A stretch of 64,000 nt of DNA from Pseudofabraea citricarpa. Its lineage: Eukaryota; Ascomycota; Leotiomycetes; Helotiales; Dermateaceae. Positions 45,701-56,241 of this stretch are shown in pieces. Positions within the stretch are counted from its first letter, which is position 1, and each line of letters opens with the position of its first letter. The translations under genes and the position numbers were made by a program. The DNA lies in the NCBI GenBank assembly GCA_029641185.1, contig JAPWGK010000030.1:124001-188000 (forward strand), read 5' to 3'. Under the pieces are notes generated by a model. That model saw only the letters and a list, made by a program, of their open reading frames with translations. It searched no databases and had not been told where the DNA came from.

Positions 45701-48700
45701 AAGGAGTGCTTCTCGATTTTGCAGCAATAAATAGCCCAGTTCCCCCGACCAAAATCCCGACAGTATTGACAAATCTTCCTAAATACTCCTGGAACCATTC
45801 CAAGAAGTTCTGGCACGAATCGAGAATTGCCGAGAATCATTCACACCGAAAATTTCCACGAAATGATCTTGTTGGGAGTATGGCTAGCTACTCAAATGAT
45901 ATAGAGCCAACTTGGAGGAACATAATTCGTGCGGACGATTTGCCTTGGGTACGCCATCACAAAATGCAAGATTTAATTGTCTACCCTATGGCTGGTTATA
46001 TCGCAGCAACGATTGAAGCTGCTGCTCAAAGAGCTATGATGCGTAATATATCTTACGACAGATTTGAGCTGCGAGAAGTCACTGTTAGTCGGCCTTTAGT
46101 GATCGAGGAAGGAGCCGACATTGAAGTTAATGTCACCCTTCGAGCACAAGCAGAAGGCACAAGGTCATCATCTGATACTTGGGACGAATTCCGTGTATTT
46201 TCTTGGGAAAAAGGGAGAGGCTGGACAGAGCACTGCCATGGTCTCATCTCCCTACAAAAAAATCCACAACCCAATTTAGTTGATGGCGAACAGCAGCGAC
46301 TCAGCGTACGGAATATCCTGCATGACAAGATGAGAGCAATTAGGGAATCATCTACCTCTATTGTCGACAAGACACAGATGTACGAAGATTTAGCCAATGT
46401 TGGAGCGAGCTATGGTGAACTTTTTCAAGGAATCGTGGATTGCAAAGCCAGCAATATAAGTGCAGTTGCAGACATGATTGTCCCAGACACAGCCAGTGTC
46501 ATGCCAAAGGGATACGAATCAAACTTCATCATTCATCCGGCATTCTTAGATCAAATTATACAGATGCCTTTCCCGATTTGTGGTGCTGGCTGGAAAACTC
46601 TGGATGTTCTCTACATGCCTTCATCCGTGAAAAGTATGTCGATTTCTACAGGCATTACTCGTACAGCAAACGATCGATTGAGAGTCTTTGCGAGTGGGAG
46701 ACCGAACTTGGACAAGCCTTCGCCCACAACATTTTCATTGTTTGCTACAGCGGTCGATGGCGGCGACGAAACTCTCATCAGTCTGGATTCATTGATTATG
46801 ACGCCGGTATTTGCAGGAGACGACTCAGCAAACTTTACAAAGCATCGCCAATTATGCTATAAGATGATATGGGAAGAAGTTTTTCAAAACGAAGACCAGG
46901 AGGGAGTGGATAGCTGCAAAGACGTCCCAGCTGAGGAAAATCTATTCTTGAAAACTCAACTTGAAGTCGCTATCATTTGTGATACTGAAAAGCAAGCTTC
47001 ATTGGTATCTACGTTAGTTGAAATTTTCGGCAAAGTTCTTGGTAAAAAGCCGGTCTTTGGATCGTTAGGTTCTGTGAATACAGAAGGTAAAATTTGTGTC
47101 GTTCTCTCCGAACTTGAAAGACCTATCATCTCTAGCTTGAAATTTGAAAGTTTCCAGGCCATCCAAGCTATGATCATCGAAGCTCGTGGAGTATTATGGG
47201 CTGTTAAGGGTGCTTATACAGACTCCGAAGATCCTGATGCCGAAATGGTTATTGGAATGGCAAGGAGCATCCGTTCCGAAACTCTTCTAAAATTCGCAAC
47301 CTTGGATCTTGCTAGCTCTCCTCAACTTGGTGAGCTCGATACAGCCAAGAGCATCCTCAAAATCTTCAAAGTTGCTTTTGATCCCAATAGTCCTACCACT
47401 GGATTTGACATGGAATATCAAGAGAGAGGTGGTCGGATTTGTGTACCTCGTGTAGTGGACGACGAGGATATGAATAAATTTGTTCACCAAGAAACACAAC
47501 CGAATGCTGCACCAGATCTTCAGGCCTTTTCACAAAATGGAAGACCGCTCAAGATGGCCATAGAATCACCTGGAGCTCTAGATACTTTGTACTTTATGGA
47601 CGACCCTCTGGTGGGGAGTAAACTGCCTGATTACGAAGTTGAGATTGAGATTAAAGCCACAAGCATGAACTTTAAAGATATAATGGTTTCTATGGGCCAG
47701 TTAACTCAACCTTACATCGGTATCGAATGTGCTGGAATTATCAGTGCTATAGGTGCAAAGGTTACAGATCTGGCTGTTGGAGATCGTGTATGTGCTATGT
47801 CTGAAGGAGCATATGCTACATACACTAGATGCCTTGGAACCAGCGCTCAGAAGATCCCCGACAGCTTGTCTTTCGAGGATGCTAGCACTATTCCGGTGAT
47901 ATACTGTACTGCATATTACTCCTTGTTCGACCTTGCCCGTTTGAGTGGAGGTGAAAGCGTCTTAATTCATGCAGCGGCAGGCGGCGTTGGTCAAGCAGCC
48001 ATTCTCCTTGCCCAGATGGTGAGAGCAGAGATATTCACCACAGTGGGAAGTCTGGCGAAGAAAGAGTTTCTCATGAAAGAATACGGCCTACCTGAAAACA
48101 GCATATTTTACAGCCGTGATACCTCATTTGCCAAAGCTATCAACCGAGCAACAAACGGCCGTGGAGTTGATGTTGTGCTTAATTCTCTTGCAGGAGATCA
48201 GCTTCGAGAAACCTGGGACAGTCTTGCACATTTCGGTAGGTTCATTGAGATTGGTAAGCGAGATATCGTTGGAAATACACGACTGGAAATGGCAAGATTT
48301 GAGCACAATGCCATGTTCGCTTCAGTTGACTTAACAGTTGTTGCTGCTGAGCGCCCCAAAATCATGAAAAGATTGCTTTCTGATGTTTTCAAACTCATTG
48401 CTAAGGGATTGATCCGCCCGGTATCTCCCGTCACTACTTTCGCTATCTCAGACGTAGAGTCTGCTTTCCGAACACTCCAGAGTGGGAAGAGTATGGGAAA
48501 GATTGTCATATTACCTCAACCAGGCGATTTGGTCAAAGTAAGTGTAGCTTTTCTCAAAATAATTTATATACTAATTGGATTTAGGCCGTACCAAGAAAGA
48601 CTCCGAATAATTTGTTGCAGGCTGATGCTACATACTTAATTATTGGCGGTACTGGTGGGCTTGGCCGTAGCATATGCAGTTGGATGGTACAAAAAGGGGC

Positions 48701-49807
48701 CATGAACATCTTACTTCTTTCTCGAAGTGGAAAAGCAGAGGGAAAAGTAGCAGATTTGGTCAACGAAGCCAAGAATCAAGGGGCAAAAGTTGTTGTACGG
48801 TCTTGTGATGTGTCAAGCAAGGAAGATGTTGAGAGGCTAGTGACAACCGGAGTAGACGGAATGCCCACTATTCGAGGTATCATACATGCTGCTATGGTTC
48901 TGCACGTAAGCTTTGGACCTGGAAGAAGATGAATAATACTAACAAATATCAGGATACATTGTTTGAGAAGATGAGCTGGGAACAATGGGACGAAGTCGTA
49001 AAGGCTAAAGTTGCTGGCGCCTGGAATTTCCATCATGCTCTCGCTTCAATCGATGCGCCGCTGGACTTTTTCATTGCTATATCTTCCGCAGCAGGTACCG
49101 TCGGAAATAGAGGCCAATCAGCTTATGCAGCTGCCAATTGCTTCCTGAATGCTTTTGTTCAATATCGTATCAAGAAAGGCCTTCCAGCTTCAAGTATCGA
49201 CTTAACTGCCGTTAGCGATATTGGATATTTGGCTGAGAATGCAGAACGCCAGGCACTGGTTGCAGAGAATCTTGGGAGTGAGACCATAAGTGGAAGCGAG
49301 GTTTTGGCACTGATAGCAGCCGCTATACGTGGCCCTATGGCGAAGCACTGTAATGGCCATTGCATCACTGGTCTAAAAATTGGCTCTGATTCTAAAGACT
49401 TGTTTTGGGCTGATGATGCAAAGTTCAGATATCTGAAAGAAGCTGCCGATGCCCTTCAAGAAAAATCTGCAGTTACTGGACTCACAGTATCACTGGCAAC
49501 TGCTGTTAAATCATCTCACACTTGTGATGAAGCAGCGGCACTTGTGTGCGAAGGACTTATGAGCAAGGTTTCAACAGTTTTGATGGTCCCGAGAGAAGAA
49601 ATGGATCCAAGCAGGCCAGTAGTAGTTTATGGTCTTGATTCTTTAGTTGCTATTGAGATCCGAAATTGGATCACGAGAGAGTTGGACGCAAGCTTGCAGG
49701 TGCTTGAGCTGCTGACAAGCCCCTCGCTGATGGCGCTCGCGCATTTGATTTTGAAGAAAAGCAAATTGTCGAGCTTTGAAGAGGCTCCTAGTAAGACTGA
49801 GAGTTAG
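42794..49807 (+). CDS. Highly reducing polyketide synthase (KS-AT-DH-ER-KR-ACP)
   Basis: Six exons (42794-43584, 43637-44162, 44222-44783, 44837-48537, 48585-48905, 48953-49807) give 2251 aa in frame. Domains in order, with active residues: KS (about 46-470; Cys221 in VDTACSSS, EAHGTGTKVGDP, KSNIGHLEG); AT (about 580-920; Ser673 in GHSSGE); DH (about 960-1290; His1001 in VRHHKMQDLIVYP, with the usual DH pair reading HH and D replacing the motif Gly; HPAFLDQIIQ); a ~240-residue linker too short for a methyltransferase plus structural KR; ER (about 1530-1855; HAAAGGVGQAA); KR (IIGGTGGLG; SSAAGTVGN..SAYAAANC); ACP (Ser2197 in YGLDSLVAIE). No thioesterase is present, so release needs a partner, plausibly the FSH hydrolase. 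The product should be a reduced aliphatic chain without C-methylation by this enzyme. The gene looks intact. Confidence 0.96.
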
Positions 49808-49939
49808 ATTTTAATGCACCAAAATTGTGATAACAAATCCACCCGAGTCGGCCTTCTAATTGCTTTTCTCTTAATTATGACCCACCTCGCTTAAATTAAA
49901 TGTTTCCGAACCAGAAGCCACTTCTGCCAGACAACGGAT

Positions 49940-50061
49940 ATCTGCAAACATACTAATCGGTAAAGGAACCAAGAAAATTTAAAGTTTTCATTCTTGTTTG
50001 GTGGCACGAGTGATGTATTTTGGTTTCGGCGAACGAAGAATTGTACCTGCAAACGGTCGGT
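49940..50061. promoter_or_regulatory. Shared element set 2 (PKS downstream)
   Basis: ATCTGCAAACAT (49940-49951), TCGGTAAA (49957-49964) and TGCAAAC overlapping CGGTCGGT (50048-50061). CGGTCGGT is the complement-side form of the ACCGACCG at 41791-41798. Confidence 0.3.
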
Positions 50062-50228
50062 CGTACTGGTGAATTCAGAGGCGGATTCACAACATTTCTC
50101 TTGGAATGTTGCGAACAGGAGGCTCATATCTATCATTTTACAGCTGAAATAATAGGATAGAACACCTTATTCATATTAGTCATGTAATTTAGTTTGAAAT
50201 AAAATTCAAATGACGTACGAAATATACT

Positions 50229-50244
50229 CAGTATATATATACTG
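50229..50244 (+). promoter_or_regulatory. Palindromic TATA element
   Basis: CAGTATATATATACTG is a perfect 16-nt palindrome ending 87 nt before the ATG at 50332. It fits a TATA box for the beta-lactamase-like gene. Confidence 0.45.
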
Positions 50245-50331
50245 ACGTGTTGGCCCAGCCAGTTTCTGGATTAACCCGCCTCGAAAACTTATCAATATCA
50301 CTTTACACGCAATTTTACTTTGTACGAAGAT

Positions 50332-51648
50332 ATGTTTCTCCCTTTGTTACTTTTAGTATTTACACTATTCAGCCATGTAATCGCACAACAGACTACAGGT
50401 TCGAGGTACTGTAGATTACCAGATGCTTCTGGGACTTTTGAAACTGCAACTGGCGCAGAAGTAAATATAGACCAGGCTATTGCAGACCAAGCAATTCAAC
50501 AATTCACAAAGTTAGGCACTGTGTCTATCAAGATATTTCGTCATAATTGCCTGGTGGCCGAAAGCCCCCTCAGCACCCCGCTCGACTCGCTCCGCAAAAA
50601 TATTTTCAGCGCTACAAAGGGTGTAATATCAATTCTTACCGGTTTAGCAAGCGACCAAGGAAAACTTCAACTAGATGATCCAATCGGGAAGTACCTTCCC
50701 ACAGGACTTGGCTGGGGTGATGCCGCTCATCGAAACACTACGATCAGACAACTTCTAACAGAAACGGCTGGAACAGACAGGGGGGTCCTAGCAGAAGGTG
50801 CAACATTTTTGATAGACCAAAACATCCCACAACAAGCTCTGGCATTACCTATAATAGCCAAACCTGGAACAAAATTCCTTTACAGCCAACGAGTACCAGA
50901 CCTCCTCGCTTACGTTGTGTCCCGAGCTGTCGGCGAAGATCTACAAAGCTTTGCACAGACTTATCTTTTTGACCCTATCGGCATACCAGCCAACTCCTAT
51001 ACCTGGTTTCGTGACCGTAGTGGCAATACTTATGGATATGCCTACCTCTTTCTCTCTTCCAGAAGCTTTGCTCGTCTGGGTCTCATGATGCAAAATCGTG
51101 GTACATGGAACGGCAATCGTGTGTTATCAGCAGAATATGTCTCAGTTGTATCACAGCCTTCTTCCACAAACCAATGTTATGGTCTCCTTTTCTGGACCAA
51201 CTTGGGGTCGACATGTATATCGCCAAGTGGTTACCAGTTCAATCGATCCTGGTTACCAAGTACTCCTCGGGATCTTTATGCTATGTCCGGGTCACCACAG
51301 CAGAAGAATTTTATGATTCCTAGTCTCAATATGACTGTTAGCTGGGCTGGTGTACTAAACGATCTCAACCCTCCCGCAGATACTTGGTACCAATTTTTCA
51401 AAATTTTGATGCCTGGAGTAACTGATTTGCCTGCAATGATACCAGGACCATATGAGACAGAGCCTGCTGGGATAGAAAATACATTGGCAGCACTTAATCT
51501 GAATGTCCTGTTGAAAAATATTTTCTCGAGTCAAGAATGTAACGTGTTGGTTTGTAATCGAAACATTCCACTTGCAGGACTACTGCAGAATATCGGAAGC
51601 CTTTTTGGTTTGACAGCATATTCGCTAGGCGCAATTTTAGGATTTTGA
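50332..51648 (+). CDS. Secreted beta-lactamase-fold serine hydrolase
   Basis: A single exon of 438 aa from the ATG at 50332. The N-terminus is a signal peptide (MFLPLLLLVFTLFSHVIAQQ). The class C beta-lactamase/penicillin-binding fold is shown by the S-x-x-K motif (Ser93-ATK96), the context LQLDDPIGKYLP, TIRQLLTETAGT, the tyrosine site FLYSQRVPDLLAYVV, and FARLGLMMQNRG-x-WNG. Cys pairs near the start and end suggest secretion. The C-terminus is hydrophobic (LAGLLQNIGSLFGLTAYSL), possibly a membrane or GPI signal. Relatives include esterases, peptidases and the LovD acyltransferase. LovD itself is cytosolic, so the signal peptide argues for an extracellular esterase or peptidase rather than a LovD-type step. 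It follows the PKS on the same strand and may belong to the same locus. Confidence 0.86.
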   Translation: MFLPLLLLVFTLFSHVIAQQTTGSRYCRLPDASGTFETATGAEVNIDQAIADQAIQQFTKLGTVSIKIFRHNCLVAESPLSTPLDSLRKNIFSATKGVISILTGLASDQGKLQLDDPIGKYLPTGLGWGDAAHRNTTIRQLLTETAGTDRGVLAEGATFLIDQNIPQQALALPIIAKPGTKFLYSQRVPDLLAYVVSRAVGEDLQSFAQTYLFDPIGIPANSYTWFRDRSGNTYGYAYLFLSSRSFARLGLMMQNRGTWNGNRVLSAEYVSVVSQPSSTNQCYGLLFWTNLGSTCISPSGYQFNRSWLPSTPRDLYAMSGSPQQKNFMIPSLNMTVSWAGVLNDLNPPADTWYQFFKILMPGVTDLPAMIPGPYETEPAGIENTLAALNLNVLLKNIFSSQECNVLVCNRNIPLAGLLQNIGSLFGLTAYSLGAILGF

Positions 51649-52335
51649 AGATTCTATAAGAGGTTGAGGAGTTAGACTTCTAAATTGAAGTAATGATAAT
51701 ATATTAGCATATGAAGTCTCGCATCAGTGGCCTGGATTTAGCTAGTGTGTTAGCATCTGTGTAACCTTAGAATACGTAATTGGTAAGCTCTTCGCATGTC
51801 GTTTTCCTGCCAAATATTTGAATTAAATCCCCTAGAAATTTTGAAATTCTTCTGTTACAAAAGATACAAGATGTGTAGGTAGGTATCTAAGTCAAAAATC
51901 TAATCACTATTTATTACTAAGTAAAAAGCGTACTGCTTGTAGGAGTTACCGAAGACGAGTTATAGCGTGTAGATATGATAGCAGTTAACATTGCTGTATG
52001 AAATGCTTTGCACTTCATAGCAATTGCCATTATGATAATTTGCCACTTCTTAATTATTTCATATCTCTTGGATATTCAGAATTAAAAAGCTGACACAAGA
52101 GAAAGAGGCGCTCAGTTTAAAATACGCAGCATTATCATAAACTCTTGCATACCTAGGGAGGTAGCAATAATTACTAGTTAGGCAAAGAGTTCATAACCTG
52201 ACATACTTTAGCGAATCACAGGCATGATGTGACCGGTAGCACTCGAAAATTAGTATTGACAAGCATGGCAGGGTTTACAATTTTCTATGTATAGAGATTG
52301 CTCCTAGCTACAGTTCTTCCTCATGTTGAGTGGTC
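51649..52335. other. Convergent AT-rich intergenic region
   Basis: This lies between the converging beta-lactamase-like and MFS genes. It is AT-rich, with no coding signal. Confidence 0.5.
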
Positions 52336-53876
52336 TCATTCTTGCTCTTGAGCCGCTGCTGCAAATTTACGATCTCTACGCCAAATGATAAACCATGAGG
52401 CAAGGATTGCAAGAATTGCCACAATAAGAAAGCAAAGACAAATAATGTAGGAAGTGTGATAGCGCGGTCCAAAGACAGTACTATACACATGTGGTCCAAC
52501 AATACCACTAAATTGAGCCATTGCATTCGTCAGGCCAATACCAATGCCGGCAGCAACCGTGCCATCGAGCGCTCGGATCCGCTCTGGCCAAATGACGGGG
52601 TATGCGGAGCCAGCACAAGAGGTAGCGACGATGAGGCATAAATATCTGACAACAGGGTTTGAAATCGTTATAAGAAGTATGTAACAAATGATTATTGTTG
52701 ATTCAACTGTGGAAATATTAGCGATATCAACTATTTTTATAATTCAGAGGGACTTACTCGCAACTGCTGTTGTCCAAGGTCGGATCCATTTCTTGTGTAA
52801 CATATAACCCATCAGGTTGAGAAAAAGAAAACAGGAGATATAAGGAGGCTAAAATATACAAGTTAGCCATAATTAAGCTGGAAAGGAGACTTTGACTATA
52901 CCATATTCATTAACTGAGAGAGAGAAGTTGTCGTAAAGCCCAATTGGTAAATGACGGTCGGTAAATTATAAGCAATGCCAAATCCACCAATGCCATGAGC
53001 GATCCAGAATATCCCAAATGTGTAAAGTGTGGGATCTGAGAAAAGGGATTTGAGGCTCGCAAAATCCCAGTGACCTTTATCCCCAGATGGTGCCGCGGAA
53101 GACAAACGCTTGATAATGAATGTGCTTTCTTCCTCAGTCAACATCTTGGAAGTCTGAGGATAATCGGGAAGTCCGAAAAGAGCGAAAACTGATAGAATAA
53201 TTGCAGGAAGTCCTTCAATAAGAAATAACCATCTCCAGCCGGCTAGATGACCTAGACCATCCATGAAGCCAATAAGGTATGCCAAAAGTCCGCTAAGCGC
53301 GCTCGCAATCTGACCTACAGAGTAAAAGAGGGCAATACGCCAAGGCATCTCAGAAGGCTTGTACCAAAACGACATGTGGTAAAGTACTGCAGGATAAAAG
53401 CCAGCTTCAGCCATACCGATTGTGAATCGAACGACCATCATCCCTTTGAATTCCTCAACAGCAGCAACTGAACATGCGCAAATACCCCAAGCAAGAATGA
53501 GTACAAACATCCATCGTGATGGCTTAAACTTTTTGAGAAGTAAAGTATTACTCGGCTCAAAAATCATGTAACTGTACGAGAAGATGGATACAGTCCATGC
53601 CCATTGGGACGGACTGAAGTGGAGTTGAGTTTTTATGTTGGTACCGGCTTCGAGATTGATGATCGCCGCGTTCGAATAATTTGAAGAATCAATGACCCGG
53701 AAAATGTACACCAATGAATAGAAACCAACAAGCCAAAAATCCACTTTACGAAGGACCCGTTTCTCGAAGATACTGTCATGGTCTCTGTCTGTAGCGAAGC
53801 TCTCATCATTGTCGGATGGCAGTGCGGCTACATGAAATGGAATCGAGGTTCCTTTCTCGTCCTGAATAACCGTCAT
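52336..53876 (-). CDS. MFS transporter, anion:cation symporter (allantoate permease/DAL5-TNA1) type
   Basis: Three exons (53876-52902, 52848-52758, 52706-52336) give 478 aa in frame. Features of the ACS branch of the major facilitator superfamily are the N-terminal EKRVLRKVDFWLVGFYSLVYIFRVID, NYSNAAI, and the segment RFTIGMAEAGFYPAVLYHMSFWY. A mid-protein loop begins LPDYPQTSKMLTEEE, and a late GSAYPVIWPERIRALDGTVAAGIG motif is seen. About twelve membrane segments can be counted. Characterised relatives import organic anions such as nicotinate, allantoate, biotin precursors or pantothenate by proton symport; the substrate here is unknown. It is divergent from the 2-oxoglutarate oxygenase. A TATATAG on the minus strand near 53991-53997 is a plausible promoter element. 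Confidence 0.93.
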
Positions 53877-54913
53877 ATTTCACGATAATTATGATGAGGA
53901 CAGACCAGTCGAATAGGGCTGTACATCAATTGGAGTGATAAAATTCGGATCCTGACACACTCGGACAATAGGTGAAAATGGAAATGACACTATATAGCGA
54001 TTCTAGCTGCTTAATCTTAGATTGCAAATGAACACGCATTAAGACGACATCTTTCATTTCAGAGTACTACCTAGTTAGATAAGTGGGCAAATAGAGGGGA
54101 TCATGCATCGATACACAAGTGGCGGGCATTGAAACAAGATCTCGGAGGCGACATTGCAAACATTTTGTTGTAGCGGAATACGTACATACATCTAGTGTAG
54201 ATCATCAAATATGGTAAGCCTAATCTATAGCAAATCTGAACAGCGAGATTAAAAGCTGTTCAACCATTGGCTCTTCTTGAAATTTTGAGATCCATATAGA
54301 ACCAGCCTTCAAGCCCACTATCAAAGATTCCGATGGTGTGAAACTACTCAAGCACCCACAGAAGGTCAGGTATATGATAGGTCTTGGTTGAACTTGCTAT
54401 CAGGAAGGTACGTGAAAATCAAGTCGGCATATGCATAGCTTTACTGATTTGAAATCAAAGCCCACCATAAGTGGATGGTTCTTGAGCGTGCTACACCAAG
54501 TTTACCTGGTGATGCAATTGGCCGTATAATCACGACATCGGCTAACATCGATGAATGAGGAATATAGCTTAAGCGATGGTAAGTTGTGGCCTATCCCCGT
54601 AAGTGGGCGATTTAAGATCATTGTTGTAAGTGATGCCATCGCCGATCCTATCACGAAATTGTACAAGGTCGGTAGCAAGTGCGAAGTCCTTGCAAAGGAT
54701 AATCGGCTGTTTAGGAAACATAATTCCGCTTAAAGCTAAAAGTAGCGCATGCTTGGATATAAGTTTATAATGGCCATTCTAAGTTGTCTTCTGATGGTGT
54801 TGATTCTCTACTTACATTGTCTGCAATATTTGATAGTACAGTTGCCAACCAATATTTCTGTTGAGATAGTTGATTCCGAACTCTAGCTATAGCTATTTTG
54901 ACTAGTCAGCGTC
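53877..54913. other. Divergent intergenic region, MFS and 2OG oxygenase
   Basis: 1 kb between two divergent starts. A 60-codon frame at 54551-54733 has no recognisable content. I see no other features. Confidence 0.5.
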
Positions 54914-56146
54914 ATGGCGCCGTCAGCTACCGAGCAACTTTCGACCCCGCTCGAAACCCCAAACAAGCTCTTAGTCAAGCCGTGGACTCGTCCTGCTGAA
55001 ACTTCTGAAGAGTTAGACTGGGCGCCACTTGTGAAGATTGATCTTTCACGTTTCGATGAGCCAGGTGGAAAACAGGAACTTGCTAAGCAACTTTACGATG
55101 CTGTTACTCGGGTTGGATTTTGGGTTGTAACTAATACGGGGCTTGACGAGGAGCGTGTTCTTCGACAATTCAGCATCGGAAATACTTTCTTTAAGGAACC
55201 ATTAGAGGAAAAGCGCACCAATCCTTGCAACTTCGCCGAGGGAGAATATTTCGGATACCGAGAGAATTCTCGTTGGGTTGGTGATACTGGAGTGAAGGAG
55301 AACATTGAGATGGTATGATATCTGGCCAATCTTGTACTCTTATACTAATTTTCATATAGCTTAATATCCCCAAAGCAATCCCTGCTTATGAAAATGAACC
55401 AAAGCACCAAATTGTTCGCCAGAATTACGCTGAAATTGCAAGTTTTCATCGCGATGTTTGGGAGAAGGTTATCCGTAAACTTTTTGTTCTCATTGCGATC
55501 ATTCTTGAGTTGCCAGAAGACTACCTCGTCAAGGCTCACGCCTACGACGAAAAGTCGGATGATCATCTCCGATATATGATTTACAATGTCAGAACTCAGA
55601 AAGAATGGGATCTTGCACAGGCTTACTCAAAAGGTGGCCATACCGACTTTGGTAGTTTGACGTTGCTGTTCTCGCAACATGTCGCTGGATTACAGATCCG
55701 AACTCCAGAAGGGACTTGGAAATATGTAAAACCTGTCAAAGGTGGGATTACTTGCAACGCAGCTGATACCTTGACATTTCTTACGAAAGGTGAGTTTCTA
55801 TTTTGCTTGAACATTATGTTTAACTGATTATATTCCAGGCTTTGTGAAATCTACTGTTCACCGTGTTGTCACGCCACCAGCTGACCAGATCAATATACCC
55901 CGTCTGGGTTTGCTTTACTTCAGCAGGCCTGGAGACAATGCGCCAATGAAGGCAGTGCCATCACCCCTTCTTGATCGCCTTGGTCTCCTCACCGACGAGG
56001 ATAAGGATCCCAACCAAGCAACAGTCACAGGAACGGACTATGTTCGTGCGAGGGTTAAGGATGTTCATTACAAGACTGTAATGGACAAGCGCGAGGGCAC
56101 TTCTTTCGAGTTCAAGGGGCTGAAAGTCCAGAACTACTACGAGTAG
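54914..56146 (+). CDS. 2-oxoglutarate/Fe(II)-dependent oxygenase (isopenicillin N synthase-like)
   Basis: Three exons (54914-55312, 55360-55789, 55839-56146) give 378 aa in frame. The DIOX_N half reads LVKIDLSRFDEPG..LYDAVTRVGFWVVTNTGL; the catalytic double-stranded beta-helix holds the iron triad His227/Asp229 (GGHTDFGSLTLL) and His284 (KSTVHRVV). The 2-oxoglutarate-binding arginine is probably in IPRLGLLYFSRP, where the usual R-x-S reads RLG, so cosubstrate binding may be slightly atypical. The family hydroxylates, desaturates or cyclises small molecules, often in secondary metabolism or catabolism. Neighbours are an MFS importer, an SDR and a dienelactone hydrolase, which suggests a shared pathway. 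The gene shows no damage. Confidence 0.92.
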
Positions 56147-56241
56147 ATCAATGCATTAAAGGATATGACAAAATGAATTACTATTTGTTGTTGACTACGC
56201 TTGTATTTATTTCTGCCAATGTGTCTGCTGCAAGAGATGGC

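Larger units (their letters stand above)
49808..50331. promoter_or_regulatory. Beta-lactamase-like gene upstream region
   Basis: 524 nt between the PKS stop and the beta-lactamase-like start. It holds a second copy of the ATCTGCAAACAT, TCGGTAAA and CGGTCGGT words and a palindromic TATA element. Confidence 0.5.

Noticed and set aside
46830..47550. A C-methyltransferase domain in the PKS
   Set aside because: The DH-ER linker is only about 240 residues, enough for a structural KR half but not for a methyltransferase, and no SAM motif (E/D-x-G-x-G-x-G) is visible.
50320..50331. An upstream start for the beta-lactamase-like protein (12 nt earlier)
   Set aside because: That codon is TTG, not ATG, and the ATG at 50332 begins directly at the signal peptide.
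50332..51648. Calling this gene a LovD-type acyltransferase
   Set aside because: It has a clear signal peptide and extracellular Cys pattern, whereas LovD is cytosolic. Only fold and S-x-x-K are shared.
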